From Erysipelotrichaceae bacterium UBA6182 (GTDB lineage Bacteria; Bacillota_I; Bacilli_A; Erysipelotrichales; Erysipelotrichaceae), in assembly GCA_002422065.1 (NCBI GenBank), contig DITO01000181.1, forward strand, positions 1-12,081: a DNA stretch of 12,081 bases. Direction: 5' to 3'. Of the stretch, positions 1 through 6,539 are shown piece by piece. Made by a program: the position numbers and the translations under genes. The notes below the pieces were generated by a model. The model worked only from the letters and a program-made list of their open reading frames with translations. It did no database searches and was not told where the DNA came from. Position 1 is the stretch's first letter, and each line of letters starts with the position of its first letter.

Positions 1-56
1 AAGGTGTTTTTCTTTTGAACACATCATTTGTATATCTGATATGAGTTTGTTAAACT

Positions 57-287
57 ATGGGCATGAAAACTGTGGATTTCAATGATTCCTTAGCCAACAT
101 CATCCAACAGTATCCAGAACTCTTGGATATTCTCTATGATTTTGGGTTTACGCAGATCAAAGCGGCTGGTATGCTTCAAACAGCGGGTAAGTTCATGACG
201 CTTAAGATGGGTTGTGAGCTTAGGAAGATTGACATCAATGCTTTGGAAGATTATTTAATAAACCTGGGTTATACTGTAAACGGGTAA
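57..287 (+). CDS. Small DUF1858-type protein, stand-alone
   Basis: A 76-residue soluble protein with no signal peptide or membrane segment. It resembles the DUF1858 family (small helical domain): a YPELLDILYDFGF stretch near residues 19-31, then MLQTAGKFMTL at about 39-49 and a closing LGYTV. These match, from memory, the family pattern 'PE-x-x-x-(I/V)L-x-x-LGF ... TAGRFMT ... IDL ... LGY'. The CxxC-like cysteines found in some DUF1858/ScdA-N proteins are absent; the only cysteine is in MGCEL. The relatives I recall often sit next to a DUF438/hemerythrin-PAS gene, but here a terminator follows directly. A TAA at 51-53 blocks any longer start. ATG 57 or ATG 63 is possible and neither has a strong ribosome binding site; homologues of the form MKT(I/V)D would favour 63. 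The biochemical function is unknown. It is probably unrelated to the polysaccharide genes that follow on the other strand. Confidence 0.8.
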   Translation: MGMKTVDFNDSLANIIQQYPELLDILYDFGFTQIKAAGMLQTAGKFMTLKMGCELRKIDINALEDYLINLGYTVNG

Positions 288-318
288 GAGACGCTTCATT
301 TTTTAAGAGTCTCTTTTT
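286..318 (+). terminator. Intrinsic terminator of the DUF1858-type gene
   Basis: AAGAGAC (286-292) pairs perfectly with GTCTCTT (309-315), and T314-T318 supplies the U-tract. CTT (294-296) and AAG (305-307) can extend the stem inside the loop. The 5' arm begins inside the TAA stop codon, so the small gene ends right at its terminator. On the opposite strand no T-run follows the stem, so it should act only on plus-strand transcripts. Confidence 0.75.
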
Positions 319-452
319 AACTAAATTATAATGTCGATTAAAATGAGTTGCTCAAATACTTCACTTCTGAATTAATCAAATTAAGAACTATGTACTTTTT
401 ACTTCAAGAATTTCCACTATAAGCTAACTTATAATCGTTTCAATGCAAACCT
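319..452. other. Intergenic stretch without a gene
   Basis: AT-rich spacer between the terminator of the small plus-strand gene and the stop of the minus-strand GT-C gene. It holds a perfect inverted repeat, TATAAG (418-423) and CTTATA (428-433), with a 4-base loop but no T-run on either side. It also holds short sequences resembling the last bases of the adjacent GT-C gene (for example ATAATCGTT at 431 and at 479). No convincing terminator for the minus-strand operon, no promoter and no open frame with family resemblance were seen. Confidence 0.5.
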
Positions 453-2012
453 CTAGAGCCTCTTTTTGAAATAAATTGATAATCGTTCTTCAATCACACC
501 TAATGCAAATACTGCAGCCATGATGAAAAATGGAATGTATGTCAGTAAATATCGACCTCGCGCCTCAAACAAATGTGTAAAAGCAAATATACCTAATATT
601 GTTATATAGACAACTGCTTTTGAATAATTCGTTTTATCCTTCGTCAAAATTCCAAATGGTATCAATACAAGCACCAACAACCAAATAAATTGAACGAATT
701 GGAAGAATATATTAACATACCGTCCTGTATGGTAATAAATATCTCGCAAAAAATCCGACGCAAAAGTTTTCTGCTCAAATATTTCAACGTAGAATCCCCC
801 TTCTCCTCCCCAAGCAAAAGTACCATCGTTAAAATTTGTAAGAATCTTTCGAACTGAAAAGTCTAGATAACCAACAAATCCATAATTATCAATTCTTTTC
901 AAGATGACTTCCCAATTCTTTGCTTCACGCTCTTCAATGGTAGCTGTTGAATAAGATAAACTCGCATCATGATCATAATAAACTCCAAACGTTACTGGAT
1001 TAAAACCAGTCATCAGATAATGTGAATACGTGAAATTTCTTCCGGGAATCAAACCAAAGTCAATCAACTCTAAAGATTTCGTGTAGATTCCATTGCTCAA
1101 TATGGATGTTGCATAGATAATGACAGCAATGATTGAAAAATTGATCGCCTTTCTTAATTCAATTTGAGTTACCAGCTTATAAGTCTCTAGTATAATGATT
1201 GCCAACAACACAATGATTGTTTGGGGCTTAATGAGCATTCCAACAATCGATACAAAAGCAATGATAAACCAAGTCATATACCTCAAAATGCTTTTTGGCA
1301 TATTCACATAAAGAAACAATGCGATGCTTGGAAATAACATGGAATATGTATCTGAGTATGGAATGGTGATCCATGGTGAAAGACCGACTAAAAGCCCAAA
1401 TAAAACCCAATAAATTAAACTTAGCTTAGTACTATTCGTAATCTTTTGAACGCTCAGTGTAGAGAAGAGTCCAGTCAAATTTATTGAAAGCACGCTAACT
1501 ACAACTGTTCCAAAGTAAAAGTTTTGAATCCCCAGATTATAGAAGAACTTCATGATATAACCTAAAATAATCGCCATCGTAGTTTGATTGACATGAAATG
1601 AATAATAATGCCTGAAGTTCTCAGCAATTAATTCGGGATGTTCAATAATCTGAAATGCCGTATTACGGATGGTACTTGCATCCCATCCAGTAAAAAAGTA
1701 AATATTGTAAGAAATAAACAGTTGAATCATAAGGAGAACAATCTGAGCCAAAAGTAAGTGCCAAAGTTTTAATCGATGAAGTTTACTATTGTTATGTATG
1801 AATATCACCAGCCATACTATACAAATAAAGATTGGTAAAATAAGGAGAAAATTCGGTAAAATTCCGATTCCCGATCCAAGATAATACACATTTTTATCAT
1901 AGTAAAAAAGAATCCAATTAATGAAGAAGAATAGAACAGCAATGGTGCCATATAAGATTATGTACGGAATGTTTTTGAATTGTTTCATTATGTTTTCTTT
2001 ACTCAACTTCAT
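453..2012 (-). CDS. GT-C-fold polytopic membrane glycosyltransferase (PMT/GT39-like)
   Basis: About 519 residues with roughly ten or more hydrophobic segments, the first near residues 15-37. Features typical of GT-C enzymes, which take a polyprenyl-phosphate sugar and act outside the membrane, are visible. An early extracytoplasmic loop carries GWD (109-111), where an Asp is the usual catalytic or metal residue. PYSDTYSMLFPS lies at 218-229, and FEARGRYLL at 482-490 resembles the E-A-R-x-R-Y signature of many Gram-positive GT-C proteins. A non-membrane stretch lies at about 320-430. By analogy with GacL-type proteins of rhamnose-polysaccharide loci it may add a side-chain sugar to the exported polymer; donor and acceptor are unknown. 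Last gene of the minus operon. An open frame extends back to 2111, but that start would overlap the upstream GT2 by 113 bases. ATG 2012 (14-base overlap) or ATG 1988 (10-base gap) is more credible, and neither has a strong ribosome binding site. The specific family assignment is tentative. Confidence 0.75.
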   Translation of the reverse strand: MKLSKENIMKQFKNIPYIILYGTIAVLFFFINWILFYYDKNVYYLGSGIGILPNFLLILPIFICIVWLVIFIHNNSKLHRLKLWHLLLAQIVLLMIQLFISYNIYFFTGWDASTIRNTAFQIIEHPELIAENFRHYYSFHVNQTTMAIILGYIMKFFYNLGIQNFYFGTVVVSVLSINLTGLFSTLSVQKITNSTKLSLIYWVLFGLLVGLSPWITIPYSDTYSMLFPSIALFLYVNMPKSILRYMTWFIIAFVSIVGMLIKPQTIIVLLAIIILETYKLVTQIELRKAINFSIIAVIIYATSILSNGIYTKSLELIDFGLIPGRNFTYSHYLMTGFNPVTFGVYYDHDASLSYSTATIEEREAKNWEVILKRIDNYGFVGYLDFSVRKILTNFNDGTFAWGGEGGFYVEIFEQKTFASDFLRDIYYHTGRYVNIFFQFVQFIWLLVLVLIPFGILTKDKTNYSKAVVYITILGIFAFTHLFEARGRYLLTYIPFFIMAAVFALGVIEERLSIYFKKRL

Positions 2013-2988
2013 CGGCTTTCTTAAAGCGGTAATAATTTGCAAAGAAAAATGCATATATTGCATAGGTGAGTGGATTGATCGACCTAAAGTATCGATTCTT
2101 AAGCCCCCCATTCTTTAGATATACATTTTTTCGCCATTCCGGAAACTTCTGATTCAATAGCGAATAACTCATCTTTAAAGTCTGTCTTCGATCGGCTTTG
2201 TTTCTTATTTGTGTCGAGCGTAAAAAAGAGTTACCGAGAAAAAACCGAATAAAAAGAAATTCAATCTCATTTCGATAGTGTTCAAACAACTGGTTCTTTT
2301 TATAAAACTCGACTAAATCATCAAAAACGAAAATCATATCCTTTACTTTTTCATTGTGATTATGTGTAATCGACCCTTTACGCTGTATATAATGTACAAA
2401 CGGAGACTGAATATAAGCCCATCTTTTAATAAATGGAACCATTTTATAAAGAAATGAAGCATCTTCATAACGATAACCTGTTGGAAAATCGAAATTGAGC
2501 GAACAGACAAACTCGGTTCGATAAAGTTTGTTCCACAATGTTGCGAACATCTTTATAAGCATATCTTTGTTGTCTTGGTATATTCCTTCAGAACCCAAAA
2601 CTTCTTTAGATGCATATGTCCACCAAAAGTCAGAGAAGACGACGTCAGCTTCATTCTCGACAGCCACATTCATCATCTGTTCAATGGTGTTTGATTCCAT
2701 GTAATCATCACTATCCAGAAAAGTGAAGTACTCACCCTTGACTTTAGACAATCCAAAGTTGCGTGTATCCGCAATTCCACCATTGGGCTTTATAAATGAC
2801 TTGATCAACAATGGATATGCTGATGAAAATTTATCAACAATTGATTGTGTTCTATCCGTTGAACCATCATTGATAACGATAATTTCAATATTTTGATAGG
2901 ATTGCTCTACAAGCGATGTTAAGCACTTTTCAAGATATCGTTCCACATTAAACGCTGGAACGATGATACTTACTCGTCTACTCATCAT
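1999..2988 (-). CDS. Family 2 glycosyltransferase (GT-A fold), polysaccharide repeat-unit assembly
   Basis: A 329-residue cytoplasmic transferase using a nucleotide-sugar donor. The GT-A core is clear: VSIIVPAFNVERYLEKCL (6-23), the nucleotide-binding INDGSTD (39-45), NGGIADTRNFGL (69-80) and the metal-binding DSDD (92-95). LWNKLYR (151-157), YEDASF (174-179) and IQRKGSI (201-207) are typical of the WcaA/EpsJ-like GT2 group. The C-terminal part (about 215-329) is paralogous to that of the GT2 at 10493-11473: both carry NEIE followed by FP-x-WR-x-N-x-Y. The start is set by AGGAG at 2997-3001, eight bases before ATG 2988; the GTG at 2997 overlaps that site and is unlikely. The gene overlaps the end of the upstream LtaS-like gene by 11 bases, so translation is probably coupled. 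The sugar specificity cannot be read from the sequence. Confidence 0.88.
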   Translation of the reverse strand: MMSRRVSIIVPAFNVERYLEKCLTSLVEQSYQNIEIIVINDGSTDRTQSIVDKFSSAYPLLIKSFIKPNGGIADTRNFGLSKVKGEYFTFLDSDDYMESNTIEQMMNVAVENEADVVFSDFWWTYASKEVLGSEGIYQDNKDMLIKMFATLWNKLYRTEFVCSLNFDFPTGYRYEDASFLYKMVPFIKRWAYIQSPFVHYIQRKGSITHNHNEKVKDMIFVFDDLVEFYKKNQLFEHYRNEIEFLFIRFFLGNSFLRSTQIRNKADRRQTLKMSYSLLNQKFPEWRKNVYLKNGGLKNRYFRSINPLTYAIYAFFFANYYRFKKADEVE

Positions 2989-4840
2989 GAAGGACACTCC
3001 TTTCTTTAAATCTCATTGAATTAAAATAGTTATTTTCAACAATTTTCGGTCCAATTGTTAATTTTTGGTGTAACAGATGTGCTTCTTCTCTAAATTCGTC
3101 TTCAGTCTTTGTCCAGTTGTGTACTATTGATTCACGAGAAGAATCATATGTATAATTATCAGTAAATACGATTCCATATTCATCAAACAAAAATCCTTCG
3201 TAATTTGGATTGAAAACACTATTGCCTAAGACCAGCCTATGGTCATATTGTATCCCAAACAAGTCATAAATAGTTGGTGCGATATCAAGTGGCGAGGATA
3301 CTTTCTCAAATACTTGGGCATTTTGATCATTACTCCAAATAAGGAGCGGAGTCTTAAAACATTCTTTAAATTCAATTCCTCTAGACTCACACATCACGCG
3401 ATAATCTTCTTTGTTCTCAAATTGACCTTTTGGGAAATGATCTCCATAAAGTATGATAACTAAGTCATCTAGGGCATTGGAATTCTTATAATCGATGAGA
3501 AGTTGTTTAAGACCGCGATCCAAGTCCATCGTCTTTGCTAAATAGACTTTTTCATGTTCGGTAATTTCAGGAAACCGCTGCTCAACCAGCTCAAAGTATC
3601 CAAGTTGTGCATCATTGAGTGTATCTTTGCTATACGGTTGGTGAGCAGTGAACGTAATCCAAAAAGAGAAATAGTGTTCTCTTTCATACATGATCCATTT
3701 AATGTGATCGATAACATATGAATCCTCTACGTTATCATATGCGTTTAAACCAATCGCATCATAAAATTCATAGCCAAACTTGGGCATTAAAACAGTCCGG
3801 TTATAGTAAACACCATAATTATTGTGACTTGCCATTGAGTAATAACCGATATCATTGAATGAATCTGCTAAAGTAACAGGAAAAATATTTTCATAGTATT
3901 CTGTACTCGTAATTTTCCCATTATTAGCCGGCATCAAACTCGTATTTACCATAAACTCTGTATCACTGGTCGACCCAATCAATAGAGGCGAATTATATCC
4001 TTTTATTGATATGCCATTCTCCTTAAGACGAAATAGCGTTGGAGTCAGGATAGGATCTATCGCAAAATTATTTAATGACTCAGCTTGAATCAGTAACAAA
4101 TTCTTACCCGTATAGATTCCAGATAGTTCGTTATTCTGTGGTTCAAGAGTTAATTCTAGTATTGATTCAATTTGCTGTTCAATCGTTATCTCTGGTAGAA
4201 TGTCAATGCGCTGCATCATAAAATCGAATTCTCTTAATAACAACCCATTCAGACCGAAATGAGAAGTAAATATATTGGTATTGTCAACATTCGCATAAAT
4301 AACCTTTGCATCTTGAAGTTGAGCTGGGTTACTCAGTGTTGCCTCAAGTTCAGTTTGAAAGCGATCATATTGTGCAAAAGCCAGCACTGTAAACAATAAC
4401 AGGGTCAAAACTTGGTTTAAGAGCTTATATTCGATTTTCTTGCTTTTCTCAAGCTTATAGGCGAGATAAAATGCCAAAAAAGGGACGATAAAGAATCGAA
4501 GATCACTAAGGTTCATCAGCTCAAATGCACTGTCTGAAAACTTCAACATACTAGGATCAAGATTCAACGCGGTTGTTATTAAACCATATTGCAAAAAGCC
4601 TCTATAATATACGTTTTGCATCCCAAAATAGATTGAGATAAACACGAGTAATAAAAACAGAACATAGTTACGCATGAACTTGGGAAAAGCAAGCAAAATC
4701 GTATTTAAGAATATGATTACAATTAAAAAAGCATTAAATGCAATCCCAGCAATTGGAAGATGCGGATATGCCAACGCTAGATACGCAAATGTAAAAACTG
4801 CATTAATCCAAAGAAAAGATAAATTATACTTAAAACGCAT
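2978..4840 (-). CDS. LtaS-type membrane phosphoglycerol transferase (sulfatase fold)
   Basis: A 620-residue protein with five N-terminal membrane segments (about 8-25, 30-52, 58-75, 116-130, 141-158), a linker, and an extracellular alkaline-phosphatase/sulfatase domain from about 245. The length is near that of S. aureus LtaS (646). Catalytic equivalents are visible: Glu254 in LIQAESL, the nucleophile Thr291 in GSTSDTEF, Arg348 in YYNR (Tyr-Tyr replaces the usual Phe-Trp before the Asn-Arg), His400 in FTAHQPY, and Asp467-His468 in ILYGDH. LtaS enzymes move sn-glycerol-1-phosphate from phosphatidylglycerol; the homologue GacH/SccH puts glycerol phosphate on streptococcal rhamnose polysaccharide. 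Position inside a rhamnose-type polysaccharide operon suggests polymer decoration rather than lipoteichoic acid synthesis, but that is inference. Unusually for an exported Firmicutes domain it has Cys484 and Cys494. It starts 2 bases after the upstream stop and overlaps the next gene by 11. AGAAGG lies upstream at about 10 bases. Confidence 0.9.
   Translation of the reverse strand: MRFKYNLSFLWINAVFTFAYLALAYPHLPIAGIAFNAFLIVIIFLNTILLAFPKFMRNYVLFLLLVFISIYFGMQNVYYRGFLQYGLITTALNLDPSMLKFSDSAFELMNLSDLRFFIVPFLAFYLAYKLEKSKKIEYKLLNQVLTLLLFTVLAFAQYDRFQTELEATLSNPAQLQDAKVIYANVDNTNIFTSHFGLNGLLLREFDFMMQRIDILPEITIEQQIESILELTLEPQNNELSGIYTGKNLLLIQAESLNNFAIDPILTPTLFRLKENGISIKGYNSPLLIGSTSDTEFMVNTSLMPANNGKITSTEYYENIFPVTLADSFNDIGYYSMASHNNYGVYYNRTVLMPKFGYEFYDAIGLNAYDNVEDSYVIDHIKWIMYEREHYFSFWITFTAHQPYSKDTLNDAQLGYFELVEQRFPEITEHEKVYLAKTMDLDRGLKQLLIDYKNSNALDDLVIILYGDHFPKGQFENKEDYRVMCESRGIEFKECFKTPLLIWSNDQNAQVFEKVSSPLDIAPTIYDLFGIQYDHRLVLGNSVFNPNYEGFLFDEYGIVFTDNYTYDSSRESIVHNWTKTEDEFREEAHLLHQKLTIGPKIVENNYFNSMRFKERSVLHDE
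2997..3001 (-). promoter_or_regulatory. Ribosome binding site deciding the GT2 start at 2988
   Basis: AGGAG on the minus strand, eight bases before ATG 2988. It lies inside the last codons of the LtaS-like gene. The upstream in-frame GTG at 2997 shares a base with it, which rules that codon out as the main start. Confidence 0.75.
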
Positions 4841-4842
4841 TT

Positions 4843-6414
4843 CTAATCTGCCTTCTTTAATTGTTTCAACTTAAATAAAACTAATCCAGCCATAAAAGCT
4901 AAGTACGTGCTAGAGAAAAATTGATCCAAGACATGTCCAGACATATATGCACCGCCTAGAATTGCACCATATCCAACAACAAGTACAACCAAGTCAAAAT
5001 CACAAGCTTTTTTAAAATTACGTATAATTGAATAGAACATATAGATAAGCATCGCTAGCCAAGGAAATGTGAGTAGAATTGTACCCAAATATCCTAAAGT
5101 ATATTTCTGCATAATGAAATCCTGTTCAAGCAGGATAGATCCCATCATAAAACGAGAATAACCGAACCCAAATAATTTTTGCGTTTCATTCAACTTCTCC
5201 CATTTGTAATCAAAGAAAATTTGTTGAAATTGGCGACCACTCTGTCGTTCCCAGAAATCATATTCGAATATTAAATCAACATAAAATTTTGGATCGATTT
5301 GATAAGGATAAAACCATTTCCAGTATTCCTCGGAAATAGTCAATAACCAGTAATAATCTTCAAATATATGTTGATAGTAGAAATTGAATTCTGCGGTACC
5401 AGGAATCAATTCTTCATCATCAATCTCATCTTTGAATTGTTGACGTAAATCCTCATCATCAAAAACCAATTGATTATTTCGATTGTCAACTTCAAGGTTT
5501 TTAACTGCAGGTGTATAAGGGAGTGCCGCAACAAACATCAACATTACCAAGGTTAAGGTAACGAATGGTTTCCATGCGAATTTTTCCTTCTTAATGAAAA
5601 CTAATACCAACCAGATTGCCAATGTCACAGCAAGCATCAATGAAGCACCATAAGTAGCGACTCGCGTTGCCAAAATTAGCATTGCCCATCCTTGAATGAT
5701 AATCAGTGTGAGGATGAACCACTTCTTAGTTGTAGAAAAATACTGACGAATCAACATAGGGTAAATCGCAAATAAAACGATACCTGTTGTATTTCCTTCA
5801 CTAAAGTAGAAACGCGTTGCCAGCATCTTTGGATTAAAACGATCATAAATACCCATGAACCATGTGGGGAAATTCGCCATTGTTGGCCCTTGATAATAAG
5901 TGGATTGTCCAAATAAGAAAAGATTGCTGAAGAAGATTGGAAATGCAATCAATATGGACGACCATACCACAACCTTATTAATGAGTTTTTGATTGAACTC
6001 TGATTTAAAAAATGCGTAGATCAATCCAAACGGAATAATGAGCGTTAAAATGTATTTCAGTTCATTTGTTAGCGTGTAGTCATATCGATTTGTTAGGTAC
6101 AATAACTCAAACATATCTTTTACAACAGCATGATGTGCGATAAAATATACGCCAATGACCAATAAATAGAAAGTTGAAAACATAAATACCTTACGCTTAT
6201 TTTGCTCTTTCACTAAAAATGCAAGCATCACAACAAGTGGTACTCCAATAAAGTAGAAAATTGTCGAAGGTAAAGGCAAGCCAATAGGATCTAGATATGG
6301 ATACAGAAGATAGTCGATATCAACGATGGGTTGAAGCAAGACTACCAAAACCATCAACGTGATGATATTTTCATTGTTTGCATATTTTTTGAATAGATTG
6401 TTTAACATTTTCAT
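4843..6414 (-). CDS. O-antigen ligase/polymerase-like polytopic membrane protein (Wzy-like)
   Basis: A 523-residue protein with about ten or more hydrophobic segments. It shows the pattern of the O-antigen ligase/Wzy superfamily: membrane-embedded arginines in ATRFYFSEGN (199-208) and LATRVATYGASL (248-259), then a large extracytoplasmic loop (about 302-430) ending in LFGFGYSRF and LEQDFIMQKYTLGYLG. The loop is unusually acidic and aromatic. Members either polymerise lipid-linked repeat units outside the membrane or transfer the chain to an acceptor; sequence alone does not tell which. It is the only polymerase candidate in the window and lies beside the divergent wzx, so a polymerase role is the simpler reading. 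First gene of the unit C operon. The start at 6414 is supported by AGGAAG ending five bases upstream; ATG 6408 would be 11 bases away. Confidence 0.82.
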   Translation of the reverse strand: MKMLNNLFKKYANNENIITLMVLVVLLQPIVDIDYLLYPYLDPIGLPLPSTIFYFIGVPLVVMLAFLVKEQNKRKVFMFSTFYLLVIGVYFIAHHAVVKDMFELLYLTNRYDYTLTNELKYILTLIIPFGLIYAFFKSEFNQKLINKVVVWSSILIAFPIFFSNLFLFGQSTYYQGPTMANFPTWFMGIYDRFNPKMLATRFYFSEGNTTGIVLFAIYPMLIRQYFSTTKKWFILTLIIIQGWAMLILATRVATYGASLMLAVTLAIWLVLVFIKKEKFAWKPFVTLTLVMLMFVAALPYTPAVKNLEVDNRNNQLVFDDEDLRQQFKDEIDDEELIPGTAEFNFYYQHIFEDYYWLLTISEEYWKWFYPYQIDPKFYVDLIFEYDFWERQSGRQFQQIFFDYKWEKLNETQKLFGFGYSRFMMGSILLEQDFIMQKYTLGYLGTILLTFPWLAMLIYMFYSIIRNFKKACDFDLVVLVVGYGAILGGAYMSGHVLDQFFSSTYLAFMAGLVLFKLKQLKKAD

Positions 6415-6438
6415 ATCTTCTTCCTAATTTTCCACCCT

Positions 6439-6447
6439 ATTTTATCA
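6439..6447 (-). promoter_or_regulatory. Candidate extended -10 promoter for the unit C operon
   Basis: On the minus strand the sequence reads TG-A-TAAAAT (6447 to 6439), an extended -10 element with five of six consensus bases. No good -35 hexamer lies 16-18 bases upstream. Transcription would start near 6432, about 18 bases before ATG 6414, leaving room for the AGGAAG site. Confidence 0.45.
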
Positions 6448-6453
6448 TGATAA
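6442..6453. promoter_or_regulatory. 12-base perfect palindrome overlapping the minus promoter
   Basis: TTATCATGATAA is its own reverse complement. It overlaps the candidate extended -10 of unit C and lies about 35 bases upstream of the candidate -35 of wzx. It could be a binding site for a dimeric regulator of the divergent pair, or simply AT-rich chance. Confidence 0.3.
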
Positions 6454-6487
6454 GGATACGATATACTACGTTAATCTAAACTTAAGA

Positions 6488-6516
6488 TTGTCGAACTTGA
6501 ATATTAAGGTTAAAAT
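6488..6516 (+). promoter_or_regulatory. Candidate sigma-A-type promoter of wzx
   Basis: TTGTCG (6488-6493), a 17-base spacer and TAAAAT (6511-6516), giving 4/6 and 5/6 consensus matches. Transcription would start near 6523, just upstream of the GTGAGG ribosome binding site. TATACT at 6462-6467 is another possible -10 but has no fitting -35. Confidence 0.5.
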
Positions 6517-6527
6517 TCTATGGAATA

Positions 6528-6533
6528 GTGAGG
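6528..6533 (+). promoter_or_regulatory. Ribosome binding site deciding the wzx start
   Basis: GTGAGG six bases before ATG 6540. The GTG at 6528, which would give a four-residue longer protein, is part of this site and is therefore an unlikely start. Confidence 0.65.
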
Positions 6534-6539
6534 TTTGAA

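Noticed and set aside
15..43. Promoter TTGAAC plus GATATG before the DUF1858-type gene
   Set aside because: The -10 matches only three of six consensus bases. Too weak to list as a feature.
418..433. Inverted repeat TATAAG-CTAA-CTTATA as terminator of the minus-strand operon
   Set aside because: The stem is AT-rich and short, and no T-run follows on the minus strand.
2013..2111. N-terminal extension of the GT-C protein starting at 2111
   Set aside because: It would overlap the well-supported end of the GT2 by 113 bases, and its residues do not look like part of a membrane transferase. The bases are explained by the GT2 frame.
1921..2118. Plus-strand open frame of 65 codons
   Set aside because: Lies antisense to the GT2 and GT-C genes, has no ribosome binding site and no family resemblance.
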